Positions 30,195 to 39,056 of a stretch of 42,063 nt of DNA are shown here, in pieces. Every line of letters starts with the position of its first letter. Position 1 is the first letter of the stretch. The translations under genes were made by a program, and so were the position numbers. Below the pieces are notes generated by a model. It was not told where the DNA came from, made no database searches, and saw only the letters and a program-made list of their open reading frames with translations. The stretch lies in NCBI GenBank assembly GCA_009693865.1, contig SHWL01000020.1, forward strand, positions 1-42,063, read 5' to 3'. The stretch is from Acetobacteraceae bacterium (GTDB taxonomy: Bacteria; Pseudomonadota; Alphaproteobacteria; Acetobacterales; Acetobacteraceae).

Positions 30195-31151
30195 TCAGAC
30201 GAGTTTTCGTAACTTGCGCAGGACACGGACATCTTCGGGCGGCTTGCCGTCGAAGTACTGCGGCCACAAGGTCCGCGAGACCTCGCCGATGTAAATGTCG
30301 CCGTGAGAGTCCACCGTCAGCCCGTGCGGGCCCATGTAGTCCGCGGGCCCGGTACCAGGAAGCGGCCCGCCAATGCGGGTCAGCAGGTTGCCCTTGTTGT
30401 CGATGATCGACAGCCGCGGCCCGAGATTTGGGTAATTCCGATTGGTCCGTGTCGCCGGCCCCAATTCCCCCACGTAACAGATCGGGCATGAGCAATACGG
30501 CATGAACATGCCGCACGGCCGGTGCAGATTGTTGAACTGCGTCTCATAGCGGCCATTCCCATCGAAAACCTGGATGCGATGGTTCTCCCGATCGGCGACA
30601 TAGACCCAGCCATCCGGATCGCACGATATGTTGTGCACCAGGTTGAACTGACCCGGCTCGGTGCCGGACTCTCCCCACGACATCAGCTTCCGTCCGTCCG
30701 GCGCGTATTTGTGCACGCGCGCATTGCCGTAGCCATCCGAAACATAGATGTCGCCTTGTGGCGACAAAGCGGTGTGGGTGCAGCGGTGGAACGGCTCCCC
30801 GCTCATGAACGGCGCGGGCTTGCCGGGTGAGCCAAGCGTCAACAACACCTTACCATCCAAGGTGCATTGCCGCACCGAGTGGTCGCCGTCGTCGGTGAGA
30901 AACACCGTGCCGTCGGGTGCCATATGCAACCCGTGCGCCCGCGGGAACAGCCCTTCGCCCCAGGCACGCAAAAAGTTTCCCTCGCGGTCGAACACCATCA
31001 TCGGATGCTCGCCGCGATTGAACACATAGACATTGTCCTGCTTGTCGACACCCACCGCGCCTACTTCGTGGAGCGACCATCCGGGCGGCACCTTCGCCCA
31101 ATTATCGATCTGCTCGTACCGATAATCACCACTGCCGACGATGATCGACAT
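30195..31151 (-). CDS. NHL-repeat six-bladed beta-propeller protein
   Basis: A 318-residue propeller. NHL-type repeats recur as VGVDKQDNVYVFNRGEHPMMVFD, HMAPDGTVFLTDDGDHSVRQCT, ALSPQGDIYVSDGYGNARVHKY, SCDPDGWVYVADRENHRIQVFD and TVDSHGDIYIGEV. It resembles peptidyl-alpha-hydroxyglycine-lyase-like and SMP-30-like proteins. There is no signal peptide, so it is probably cytosolic. CGMFMPYCSCPICYVGE holds a cluster of four Cys (about residues 229-243) that could bind metal. It is last in a same-strand group with VOC, aldolase and GST genes. GGGAGG lies before the ATG. Confidence 0.8.
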   Translation of the reverse strand: MSIIVGSGDYRYEQIDNWAKVPPGWSLHEVGAVGVDKQDNVYVFNRGEHPMMVFDREGNFLRAWGEGLFPRAHGLHMAPDGTVFLTDDGDHSVRQCTLDGKVLLTLGSPGKPAPFMSGEPFHRCTHTALSPQGDIYVSDGYGNARVHKYAPDGRKLMSWGESGTEPGQFNLVHNISCDPDGWVYVADRENHRIQVFDGNGRYETQFNNLHRPCGMFMPYCSCPICYVGELGPATRTNRNYPNLGPRLSIIDNKGNLLTRIGGPLPGTGPADYMGPHGLTVDSHGDIYIGEVSRTLWPQYFDGKPPEDVRVLRKLRKLV

Positions 31152-31186
31152 GCTTTTCCTCCCTGGGCTTTAGTGATTTCATTTCT

Positions 31187-31214
31187 GAATCATCCCATTA
31201 CGTATACGAATCAT
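31187..31214 (-). promoter_or_regulatory. candidate operator: GAATCAT direct repeats flanking CGTATACG
   Basis: GAATCAT occurs at 31187 and 31208, exactly 21 bases (two helical turns) apart, with the palindrome CGTATACG (31201-31208) between. The block is AT-rich in a GC-rich region and sits 36-63 bases upstream of the NHL gene, as expected for a promoter with a dimeric regulator site. No regulator gene is nearby. Confidence 0.35.
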
Positions 31215-31262
31215 GATATCCCGCGTCGTGTTGGAACCCCCGCATCGACCGCATGCCGCGGT

Positions 31263-31634
31263 TCAATAGCTGGAAATCTCGATCGAGTTCTGATCGGGGT
31301 CGTCGATATAGACCGATTGTATCGTGCCGATCGCACCCGCGCGCGGACCGGGGCCCATCCGGACCGGAACGCCGCAACGTTCGAGATGAGCCGTGACCTC
31401 GCCAACCGGAGACTGAGTGATAAAGCAGATATGCGCGGGCATCCGCTTTTCACTGCTCATCGCCGGCGTGCCACCGGCGGCATCCAGATGGATCTTCTGT
31501 TGGCCGAAATGCAACGCGGCGCGTCCCTTGCCGACAAGGTCGGCCTCCATGCCAAGCACGCGTTTATAGAACTCGACGCTGCGGTCGAGATCGGCGACGG
31601 TGAGATTCAGATGGTCTATGCGGTCGATTTTCAT
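31263..31634 (-). CDS. VOC-family protein (glyoxalase/dioxygenase fold)
   Basis: A 123-residue vicinal-oxygen-chelate protein: IDRIDHLNLTVADLDRSVEFYKRVLG at the start, RAALHFGQQKIHLDAAG in the middle, and IQSVYIDDPDQNSIEISSY at the end. Metal-ligand positions His8, His near 51 and Glu near 120 are present. The VOC fold covers glyoxalases, extradiol dioxygenases and glutathione transferases, so the reaction is unknown. The start MKIDRIDH is preferred over an in-frame start 10 codons earlier. It lies 41 bases after the class II aldolase gene. Confidence 0.82.
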   Translation of the reverse strand: MKIDRIDHLNLTVADLDRSVEFYKRVLGMEADLVGKGRAALHFGQQKIHLDAAGGTPAMSSEKRMPAHICFITQSPVGEVTAHLERCGVPVRMGPGPRAGAIGTIQSVYIDDPDQNSIEISSY

Positions 31635-31675
31635 GGCTTGCCTCGTGTGTTTGAGTGGATCCAAAGCCGGTGAGT

Positions 31676-32449
31676 TTACGCCTTATATGACGGGTCGATG
31701 CGATCGAGCTTGCGCGTCAGCGCCAGCCACTCGACCCGGCCAGGATCATTGCCGCCGCCAGGTACGTCGATCCTGAGCTTGTTATAGGCGCTGCTGACGA
31801 CCTCGCCGTCGATCGGGTTGAACTCAGCGCCCGATTGCTGAAAGGCGAGCTGCATCGCGCAGGCCCGTTCCATGCGATACGTCGCGACAAACGTGGCGGC
31901 AACGCTCGCCCCGACGATCAACAGTCCATGATTGCGCAGGACCATGATGTGGCGGTCACCGAAATCGGCGAGCAGGCGGGCGCGTTCGCCGGGGTCTCGC
32001 GCCGTGCCCGCATAGTCGTGATAGGCGATGTCGCCAATGACCTGCAGCGCGTGCTGGTTGAGTGGCAGAAGTCCACCCTTTTGCATGGACACGGCGCAGC
32101 CCGCGACCGTGTGACTGTGGAGCACGCAATTCACCTCCGGGCGGGCCATGTGCAGCGCGCTCGGGATCGCGAAACCGCCGCTGTTGACCTCGCTGTCCGA
32201 CGGCTCGACCTTGTTGCCTTCGGCATCGATTTTGACCAGCGACGACGCGGTGACCTCGTCGAACAGGAGGCCGTAGGGGTTGATCAGGAAATGGTCGTTC
32301 GGCCCAGGAACGCGGGCCGTGATGCGGGTGTTGGTCAGGTCTGACCATCCGAACTGATCGACCAGGCGGTAGCAGGCTGCGAGATCGCATCTTGTTCGCC
32401 ACTCGCCGGCGGACATCCGCGCGGGAATTGCCGTGACCGTTGACGACAT
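31676..32449 (-). CDS. class II aldolase/adducin family protein
   Basis: A 257-residue zinc-dependent aldolase-type protein. FGWSDLTNTRITARVPGPND (about 38-57), the metal-binding pair in VLHSHTVAG (His near 111-113), and HDYAGTARDPGERARLL followed by IMVLRNHGLLIVG carrying the third His are visible. The family includes fuculose-phosphate aldolase and decarboxylases, and the adducin-like branch is often of unknown role. The ATG at 32449 has GGAGG 5 bases upstream. It sits between GST and VOC genes on one strand. Confidence 0.86.
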   Translation of the reverse strand: MSSTVTAIPARMSAGEWRTRCDLAACYRLVDQFGWSDLTNTRITARVPGPNDHFLINPYGLLFDEVTASSLVKIDAEGNKVEPSDSEVNSGGFAIPSALHMARPEVNCVLHSHTVAGCAVSMQKGGLLPLNQHALQVIGDIAYHDYAGTARDPGERARLLADFGDRHIMVLRNHGLLIVGASVAATFVATYRMERACAMQLAFQQSGAEFNPIDGEVVSSAYNKLRIDVPGGGNDPGRVEWLALTRKLDRIDPSYKA

Positions 32450-32525
32450 GGTTTCCTCCACTGTGAGCGGGTATGCCGGACATTGGCGCGCGAGCCTTTG
32501 CCCGGCCGGACTGAACCCCTACCCG

Positions 32526-33272
32526 TTACGCGGCGCTGACCCACTCCGCCGGAACCTTTTGGGCCCGTTGGTCGCCGACCAGTTTCTGACGGCGGGACTG
32601 TTCCTCGGCGCTGATCGACGCTGGGTCTTCCCGGAACTCCGGTCCCAGGGCCATCGCCTTCTTGACCGCGGGGCGTGCCCCGATTTCTTCCAGCCAGCGT
32701 TTCACGTTGGGGAACTCGTCGATGTCGATGTCCCGGGTCTCCCAGCTGGAAGCCCAGGGATAACAGATCATATCGGCGATGGTGTAAGCGCCGGCGGCGA
32801 GATACTGCTTGTTGAACAACCCGAGATTCATGACGCCGAAAATCCGGTGCGCCTCATTGTCGAAGCGCTTGAGGGCGTAGGTCAGGTCGCCATTCTTGCC
32901 TGCGGCGAGGGCGCGGCGGAAATGGCCTTGCTCGCCCAGTTTGGGCCCCTGATTGCCCATCTGCCAGTTGACCCATTGGAGGACGTCATACTTTCCGCGC
33001 GTATCGGTCGGGAGGAACTGGCCAGTTTTCTCGGCGAGGTAGGTCATGATCGCGCCGGACTCGAAGATCGAGATCGGGTCTCCGCCGCCAGGCGGCTCGT
33101 CATCGACGATGGCGGGCATGCGGCCGTTGGGGGAGATTTTCAGGAAGGCTGCGGTGAGCTGATCGCCGCGGCCGATGTTGATCGGCTTGAACGTGAAGGG
33201 GAGGCCGAGTTCATCCAGGAGGATGACGATCTTTTTGCCGTTTCCGGTGGGCCAGAAGTAGAGGTCGATCAT
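32526..33272 (-). CDS. glutathione S-transferase (Nu-class/YfcG-YghU-like)
   Basis: A 248-residue GST. The N-terminal thioredoxin-like domain starts MIDLYFWPTGNGKKIVILLD, with Thr9 and Asn11, the TxN pattern used by Nu-class enzymes to bind glutathione. NGRMPAIVDDE and IFESGAIMTYLAEK complete the glutathione site. The helical domain has YTIADMICYPWASSW. Such enzymes act as disulfide-bond reductases or detoxify electrophiles. It is probably the first gene of the GST-aldolase-VOC-NHL group (gap 76 bases to the aldolase). Confidence 0.88.
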   Translation of the reverse strand: MIDLYFWPTGNGKKIVILLDELGLPFTFKPINIGRGDQLTAAFLKISPNGRMPAIVDDEPPGGGDPISIFESGAIMTYLAEKTGQFLPTDTRGKYDVLQWVNWQMGNQGPKLGEQGHFRRALAAGKNGDLTYALKRFDNEAHRIFGVMNLGLFNKQYLAAGAYTIADMICYPWASSWETRDIDIDEFPNVKRWLEEIGARPAVKKAMALGPEFREDPASISAEEQSRRQKLVGDQRAQKVPAEWVSAA

Positions 33273-33448
33273 TGGAGTCTCCCGTTCCGCGTGACGAATT
33301 TGTTGCGGGTGGCATGGCGGTAGATGGTAGGTCCGTCATGCTTTCCGTGGACGGCGGCCATACTGCCGCGAACCCTTGCGGGATCATAGACCCTGCTCCA
33401 ACATTGTCGCCGGCGCCCGATCTCGATGGCCGGTGGGAGAGTAAGGGC

Positions 33449-33973
33449 ATGGTCGCCGGTTCAGAGAAAATTCGCCTCCCGTGGCTCGCCTGCGCCGCGG
33501 TCATGATGTTCGTCGCAAGCCCAATCGCCGCCGAGACGACCGTGCGGGTCGGCGATCTGATGTTCGCTTACGACGGCGATCGTTGGCGCGGCATTCACAT
33601 CTCGCCTGATCGCATCGAGTTCCAGCCCATTGGACCGCGGGGGGAAGATCGTCGCCGGGCACTGGTGGCACGCGAAAAAATGGACAGCCACGACGCGTGC
33701 CAGGTGGCCGCGAGCAACCTGCTTTCGCCCGAGCTTTATGAAACACCGGTTGCCGGCGCGGCCACGAAACTCGGCGGCCTCGGCGCGATCATATTCAGCG
33801 CGCATACGCGATGCCGCAATGCCACACCGGCGGGAGTGGTCATTTGCGCCGTCCACAAAGGGTTCGCTTACGGCGTCGGCACGAGACAAATTGGCTGTCG
33901 CGACGGGTCCGCGCCGTTTTCCGGCCAGGAGTGGTTAGGAGAATTCGTGAAGGGGGCGACCTTCACCCCGTGA
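33449..33973 (+). CDS. exported protein of unknown function
   Basis: A 174-residue protein that I do not recognise. MVAGSEKIRLPWLACAAVMM FVASPIAAE looks like a signal peptide (hydrophobic core about 10-24, cleavage after IAA). The mature part has YDGDRWRGIHISPDRIEFQPIG, a possible beta-rich domain, and four cysteines (in DACQVA, TRCRN, VICAV and IGCRDG) that could form two disulfides in the periplasm. AAGGG lies just upstream of the chosen ATG; an earlier in-frame start would bury the signal peptide. Confidence 0.6.
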   Translation: MVAGSEKIRLPWLACAAVMMFVASPIAAETTVRVGDLMFAYDGDRWRGIHISPDRIEFQPIGPRGEDRRRALVAREKMDSHDACQVAASNLLSPELYETPVAGAATKLGGLGAIIFSAHTRCRNATPAGVVICAVHKGFAYGVGTRQIGCRDGSAPFSGQEWLGEFVKGATFTP

Positions 33974-34260
33974 GGACGGCCTGCGATCCCGCCTGACAAC
34001 TCGCCACATACGCTGATGTCAATTTTCATACCGTGCCGGTTATCTCGGGTTTTTCACGCGGGTCAGATTTTTAAGCGTATTCCGCGACGACAGACGACCT
34101 CGATCGGGCCGTGGCATTCCGCGCCGGGCACGTGCGATTTGAGATCACCGGTACAGGGCCTAAGCTGTCCGCCAGTGAAGTCCCGCGCGGCCGAAGGCGT
34201 GAGGCACCGCTGGTGTGGCGGAATCGGAAACCACGCCGAACACCAAAGGAGGAGACCAGA

Positions 34261-35331
34261 ATGGCTACCGTTGGAGACTCAAAAGGCGAATTTCGCGGCA
34301 CTACCGTCCGCGACGACGCGGCGCTCGCGGCGTGGCTCTCAAAGCACACCGAGGCGGCGTTGGAGCCGGATCTGCCGATCATCGATCCGCATCATCACTT
34401 CTGGGATACGGCCCAGAGGGGCCAGTACCTGCTGCCCAACCTCCTGGCCGATCTCGGCGGCGGGCACAACATCGTCTCGACCGTCTTCCTCGAATGCCGC
34501 GCGATGTATCGCGAGGCGGGACCGCGGGAGATGGCGGCAGTGGGTGAGGTCGAGTTCGTCAACGGTATCGCGGCCATGAGCGCCTCGGGCAATTACGGTC
34601 CCTGCCGCGTCGCCGAGGCAATTGTTGGCGGCGGCGACCTGACCGTTGGTGCCCGTGTGCGCGAATTGCTGGAGGCTGAAATCGCCGTCGCCGGAGGCCG
34701 TCTGCGCGGCATCCGCCACGGTGTCGCGACCGACCCCAACGAGGCGATCAGCAAATACGTGTCTCGCGTCGTGCCCCTTCATCAGGTGATGGACCCCAAG
34801 TTCCGCGAAGGATTCGCCCAGTTGGCGCCTCTGGGCTTGAGTTTCGAGGCGTGGCAGTATCATCCGCAACTACCGGACGCGATCGACCTCGCGCGCGCGT
34901 TCCCTGGCACCAGCATCATTCTCAATCACGTTGGCGGCGTGCTCGGGGTCGGGCCCTATTCGGGACGCAGACAGGAGGTTCTCGCCGGCTGGCGCAAGGA
35001 CATCGTCGAACTGGCGAAATGTCCGAATGTGACGGTGAAGCTTGGCGGCATCGGCATGGTCTCCTTCGGGTTCGACTTCCACGAGCGCGACGTTCCTCCC
35101 TCGTCGGAAGACCTTGCCGCCGCATGGCGCCAGTATATCGAGCCTTGCATTGAAGCCTTCGGCGCCGACCGCTGCATGTTCGAAAGCAACTTCCCGCCGG
35201 ACAAGCAGTCGTGCGGCTACACCGAGTTGTGGAACGCATTCAAGCGCATCACCGCCAATGCCTCGGCGGCTGAAAAGAAAGCGCTGTACAGCGGCACCGC
35301 GGCACGGGTGTATCGTATCACGGTGCCCTGA
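34261..35331 (+). CDS. amidohydrolase 2 family protein
   Basis: A 356-residue TIM-barrel hydrolase. The metal motif is IDPHHHFWD (about 41-49), followed by LRGIRHGVATDP, SFEAWQYHPQLP, ILNHVGGVLGVG and a C-terminal CMFESNFPPDK with the expected Glu/Asp region. This DPHHHFWD/ESNFPPDK type groups with L-rhamnono- or L-fucono-lactonase-like and pyrone-dicarboxylate-lactonase-like enzymes. AGGAGG lies 12 bases before ATG 34261. The NtaA-type monooxygenase follows on the same strand after about 120 bases. Confidence 0.88.
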   Translation: MATVGDSKGEFRGTTVRDDAALAAWLSKHTEAALEPDLPIIDPHHHFWDTAQRGQYLLPNLLADLGGGHNIVSTVFLECRAMYREAGPREMAAVGEVEFVNGIAAMSASGNYGPCRVAEAIVGGGDLTVGARVRELLEAEIAVAGGRLRGIRHGVATDPNEAISKYVSRVVPLHQVMDPKFREGFAQLAPLGLSFEAWQYHPQLPDAIDLARAFPGTSIILNHVGGVLGVGPYSGRRQEVLAGWRKDIVELAKCPNVTVKLGGIGMVSFGFDFHERDVPPSSEDLAAAWRQYIEPCIEAFGADRCMFESNFPPDKQSCGYTELWNAFKRITANASAAEKKALYSGTAARVYRITVP

Positions 35332-35453
35332 TCTCCACCGCACCCAATGACGTGGCGGAATCGCTGCCACGTTATTGACACCGGCGGCGCTTCCCCGTTG
35401 CATCGTGAACCGGCATGATCCGCCAGCCGGTGAACAGACGGAAGGAGATTGGC

Positions 35454-36755
35454 ATGAGCGCGGTCAAACGTCAGATGCATCTCGGCGTTTTCGTCCTGGG
35501 CACCGGTAACCATTCCGCCGGCTGGCGTTACGACGGCGCCGCCACCAGCAATAACCAGTTGCCGGTGATCCAGGAAATCGCCCGCATCGCCGAGCGCGGG
35601 AAGTTCGACCTGTTGTTCGTTTCCGACGGGCTCGTCATGAACCCGGGCGACCATCCCTCGTTCCTGTGCCGGTTCGAGCCGACGACGCTCATCTCGGCGC
35701 TGAGCGCCGTGACAACGCGGATCGGTCTCGGCGCGACCGTCTCGGCGAGCTACAGCGAACCCTACAACGTCGCGCGCATCTTCGCCTCGATCGATCACAT
35801 CAGCAACGGCCGCGCCGCCTGGAATGTCGTGACCAGCGCACAAAACGCGGCAGCGCTGAATTTCAGCCGCGCGGAGCATTGGGAGCACGAGTACCGCTAC
35901 GAAGTCGCCAACGAATTCGTCGATGTCGTCAAGGGATTGTGGAGCTGCTGGGATGACGGCGCCATCGTCGCCGACAAGACGACCGGCCGGTTCATCGATG
36001 CCGCGAAAGTGCGGCCACTCGACCACAAGGGCCGGTTCTTTCAGGTCAAGGGCCCGATCAACATGGCGCGCTCGCCGCAGGGTCATCCCGTGATCATTCA
36101 GGCTGGCGGCTCGCCATCCGGCCTGGAACTGGCGGCGCGCACCGCGGATGTTGTCTTTACGGTTGTGCAGGAACTGGAAAGTGCCAAGGCCGCCTACGCC
36201 GATCTGAAAGGCCGCCTGGGCAAATATGGCCGGACGCCGGACCAGGTCGCCATACTGCCCGGAATGATGCCGATCATTGGCGATACCGGCGCCGAGGCGA
36301 AGGCCAAGCTGGCCCGGTTGCAAAGTTTTCTCACGCCGGAGAACGCTCTGACCCTCGTCAGCAGCCGGATCGGCTACGACGTGTCCGGTCATCCGCTCGA
36401 CGGGCCGGTGCCCGCGCCGCCGCTTGGCCAGGGCACGCGGACATTTTCGCGCGTGCTGTACGAGACCGCGCGAAGGGAAAACATGACGTTACGAGAACTC
36501 TATAATCTGACGGCGGCGGCACGTGGCCATTGGGTGTTGTGCGGCACGGCGAAACACATCGCAGACACGCTGGAAGAATGGTTTGTCGAAGGCGCGGCGG
36601 ACGGGTTCAACGTCCTGCCGCCGTATTTCCCTGGTGCCTTCGACGATTTCGTCGACCTCGTGGTGCCGGAATTGCAACGCCGCGGGCTGTTCCGGCGGGA
36701 CTACGAGGGAACGACGTTGCGCGATCATTTCGGACTGCCGCGGGTCTCCGACTAA
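35454..36755 (+). CDS. NtaA/SnaA/DszA-family FMN-dependent monooxygenase
   Basis: A 433-residue luciferase-like enzyme of the larger NtaA/DszA branch. Signature parts are MHLGVFVLGTGNHSAGWRYD near the N-terminus, ARIAERGKFDLLFVSDGL, FEPTTLISALSAVTTRIGLGATVSASYSEPYNVARIFASIDHIS, and GRAAWNVVTSAQNAAALNF. These use reduced FMN from a partner reductase to cleave C-N or C-S bonds or to oxygenate ketones. No flavin reductase gene is in the window. GAAGGAG precedes ATG 35454, and a TTGACA box lies near 35375. Confidence 0.9.
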   Translation: MSAVKRQMHLGVFVLGTGNHSAGWRYDGAATSNNQLPVIQEIARIAERGKFDLLFVSDGLVMNPGDHPSFLCRFEPTTLISALSAVTTRIGLGATVSASYSEPYNVARIFASIDHISNGRAAWNVVTSAQNAAALNFSRAEHWEHEYRYEVANEFVDVVKGLWSCWDDGAIVADKTTGRFIDAAKVRPLDHKGRFFQVKGPINMARSPQGHPVIIQAGGSPSGLELAARTADVVFTVVQELESAKAAYADLKGRLGKYGRTPDQVAILPGMMPIIGDTGAEAKAKLARLQSFLTPENALTLVSSRIGYDVSGHPLDGPVPAPPLGQGTRTFSRVLYETARRENMTLRELYNLTAAARGHWVLCGTAKHIADTLEEWFVEGAADGFNVLPPYFPGAFDDFVDLVVPELQRRGLFRRDYEGTTLRDHFGLPRVSD

Positions 36756-36765
36756 GAACCGGCCC

Positions 36766-37842
36766 TCAGTTAACCGCCAGCGCCATCACCGCCAGGCACC
36801 CGTTCGGCAACGGTGCCTCCAACCATGTCGCCCCTTCGTCCAGCGTGCCAAACACCTCGCCTTTCCGAGTCGCGGCGTAGACCACGCGGCGATCGCTGGG
36901 GGAGGGCACGACCGCCATCATCGTGCTATGCGCCTGGGTTGCTGAATCAAAACGAGCCCAGGACTTGCCCGCGTCGGTGGTGCGCCAGATGGTGCCGGTG
37001 GCGCCACCCGCCGACGTGGACAATGTCGCGAATAACGTGTTGGCATCATGCGGGCTGACACGGATATCGCGGCCATAGAAAATCGGGCTGAGCTTTCTCA
37101 TCTCGAAATCGGCCCAGTACGCGCCGTGGTCCTCGCCGCGGAACAGTCCCATGCGGCACGCGACGATCGGCGTTTCCGGCGCGGCCGCGCTGATCGCGAT
37201 GGCGTGACAGTCCAGCATGCCCTCGGCGGTGTTGACGGTGATGGCGGCGCTTTTCAGGTGCGGCTGCTCGGCCAGGGTAATCAGATGGGCGCTGCAATCC
37301 GTCCAGCTCTCGCCACCATCGGTGCTGCGCATGACGCCGCGCACTTCCATCGCCGCGAACATTTCCTGAGGGTTGGAAGGGTTGAACGCAAACCGCATGA
37401 CCCGGTTGACGAAGCCGCGCATCTCGGCGGCATCGGCCAGATCGGCGTCGCGCGCGCGATGCCAGGTTCCGCCTTGGTCCTCGCTGATGAAGACGCCAAG
37501 CGGGGAGGTGCCAACGTAGAGCTTGTTCGCATTCCCGGGGTGGACCGCGATGGACCAGACCTGCAGGTCGCGATGCGGGAACTCCAGCCTCCGCCAGGTG
37601 GTTCCACCGTCGGAGCTGACGAACGGCCCTTCCTGGGTGCCCGCGTAAATCCGGTTACCGTCATGCGGATCGACGGTGACGCAGGGGACATGGCAGTCCG
37701 CCGGCAGCCCGCTCGTCATCTGCTCCCACTGAGTTTCGCCGATACCCAGACGGAACAATCCGCCCACGGTGCCCGGTGGGGACGACATGTTGGCGCCACC
37801 GGGCCAACGCACCACGCCGGCAAACACGTGCCCTTTGCTCAT
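36766..37842 (-). CDS. BNR/sialidase-like (YCF48-type) beta-propeller protein
   Basis: A 358-residue propeller with Asp-box-like repeats: GPFVSSDGGTTWRRLE, GVFISEDQGGTWHRAR, GVMRSTDGGESWTDCS, TIWRTTDAGKSWARFD and GEVFGTLDEGATWLEAP. Each repeat has SxDxGxTW, the turn of a BNR blade. There is no signal peptide at the chosen start (MSKGHVFAGVVRWPGG), so it is probably cytosolic despite similarity to exported propellers. Convergent with the monooxygenase gene, 10 bases apart. Function unknown. Confidence 0.8.
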   Translation of the reverse strand: MSKGHVFAGVVRWPGGANMSSPPGTVGGLFRLGIGETQWEQMTSGLPADCHVPCVTVDPHDGNRIYAGTQEGPFVSSDGGTTWRRLEFPHRDLQVWSIAVHPGNANKLYVGTSPLGVFISEDQGGTWHRARDADLADAAEMRGFVNRVMRFAFNPSNPQEMFAAMEVRGVMRSTDGGESWTDCSAHLITLAEQPHLKSAAITVNTAEGMLDCHAIAISAAAPETPIVACRMGLFRGEDHGAYWADFEMRKLSPIFYGRDIRVSPHDANTLFATLSTSAGGATGTIWRTTDAGKSWARFDSATQAHSTMMAVVPSPSDRRVVYAATRKGEVFGTLDEGATWLEAPLPNGCLAVMALAVN

Positions 37843-37977
37843 TGTCGTTTCCTCCGATGATGGACCTCGCGTCAGAGTGGACCATTTGCAAGGGAACCGA
37901 AAGTCCGGCACGCTTCACGGCGGTTGATTCCAGGCCGTGCGGGTTTCATACTCCGCGCGACAACAGGAGGTTGCGCG

Positions 37978-38208
37978 ATGAAACGGACTGTTCTGACAGG
38001 TATATTCGGTCTCGGTAGCCTTTTGTTCCTGTCCGCTTGCGTCGTTCCGGCTGTGCCAGTGCGGCCGGTCGCGATCATGGCACCGCCCGTGGTCGTCGGC
38101 CCGCCAGTGGTGGTTGGTCCACGTTACTACGGGCGTGGGTATTACGGACGCCCGGTTTACGTGCGGCCAGGCCGAGTTCTGCGAGGCGAGCGGGTGATCA
38201 TTCGCTGA
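37978..38208 (+). CDS. small lipoprotein, Pro/Val/Tyr/Gly-rich
   Basis: A 76-residue precursor. MKRTVLTGIFGLGSLLFLSAC carries a lipobox (LSAC, Cys21), so it is probably lipid-anchored after signal peptidase II cleavage. The mature tail is low complexity, with repeated APPVVVGPPVVVGP and RYYGRGYYGRPVYVRPGR. Such tails occur in many proteobacterial envelope lipoproteins of unknown role. A strong AGGAGG lies 8 bases before the ATG. Divergent from the BNR propeller gene. Confidence 0.75.
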   Translation: MKRTVLTGIFGLGSLLFLSACVVPAVPVRPVAIMAPPVVVGPPVVVGPRYYGRGYYGRPVYVRPGRVLRGERVIIR

Positions 38209-38364
38209 ACGGCCGCCTCGCATACACTGGATCGGTGGAACCGAGTTCCGTTTGGCCCCGGTCAGCTGGCCTGGAACACCAAACGTTTGATTTCGCCCGC
38301 CTGGCGTATGGTGTGGTCCTGCTGACGCCGGAAATCGCCAACCATCAAAGAAGGAGGAACCGTC

Positions 38365-38997
38365 ATGGCCAAGGGTGCGCTGATCGCGGCAATGGATTTC
38401 TCGAATGTCGACGCCGGAGAGTTCAACGATTGGTACGACACCGAACATATCCCCGAGCGCCAGGCGGTGCCGGGCTTTCTGGTCCTGCAGCGGTGGATTG
38501 GCGCGGAGAACCCGAGACAATCGGTCGCGACCTATGACCTCGACAGCCTCGCGGTGCTGAAAAGCCCGGGGTATCGCGCGATTGGCGGCGAGAACATGTC
38601 GCCGTGGTCGAAACGGGTGACAGCGAGGGTGGAGCGCCTGTTGCGTTATGAAGGCGAGCAAATTCTCCCCGGTGACGCGACCGCGCCCGCCAATGCCGGC
38701 GGCCTCCTGGTCGTCGGTATGACCCCTGGGCCGGAGGCCGAGGCCGCGTTCAACGCGTGGTACGACAAGGAACACGTCCCCGCGCTCGCCAGCGTCCCCG
38801 GGGTGCTGTGCGCGCGCCGTTTCAAGACCAGCGGTGGCAACACGAAATACGTGGCGCTGTATCATCTGGAAGCGCCGGGCGTGGTCGATTCAATGGAATG
38901 GAAGCGCGCGAGCGGATCGACCCCGATGCCTCAGCACGTTCGAGATACGATCACTGGCCGGGTGCGCCTGGTATGCCGGAATTACGTGCGCGGGTAG
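38365..38997 (+). CDS. tandem dimeric alpha/beta-barrel protein (EthD/DUF-like, duplicated)
   Basis: A 210-residue protein with two similar ferredoxin-like halves. FNDWYDTEHIPERQAVPGFL (about 20-39) and FNAWYDKEHVPALASVPGVL (about 129-148) are the same motif 109 residues apart. Single-domain EthD-like proteins form dimers, so the duplication builds an internal dimer. The family includes heme-degrading and polyketide-handling enzymes; the WYDxEHxP motif is characteristic, but the substrate is not known. AGGAGG lies 10 bases before the ATG. Confidence 0.78.
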   Translation: MAKGALIAAMDFSNVDAGEFNDWYDTEHIPERQAVPGFLVLQRWIGAENPRQSVATYDLDSLAVLKSPGYRAIGGENMSPWSKRVTARVERLLRYEGEQILPGDATAPANAGGLLVVGMTPGPEAEAAFNAWYDKEHVPALASVPGVLCARRFKTSGGNTKYVALYHLEAPGVVDSMEWKRASGSTPMPQHVRDTITGRVRLVCRNYVRG

Positions 38998-39020
38998 GGC
39001 GAAGCCAGGATATCGAGACT

Positions 39021-39050
39021 TTGTCAAAACGGACTGATGCCGTTTATAGC
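39021..39050 (+). promoter_or_regulatory. putative promoter giving a near-leaderless methyltransferase mRNA
   Basis: TTGTCA (39021-39026) and TATAGC (39045-39050) are separated by 18 bases. The methyltransferase ATG is at 39057, about where transcription would begin. No ribosome site is visible between the -10 and the ATG, apart from GGGA 2-5 bases before it. Confidence 0.4.
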
Positions 39051-39056
39051 GGGACC

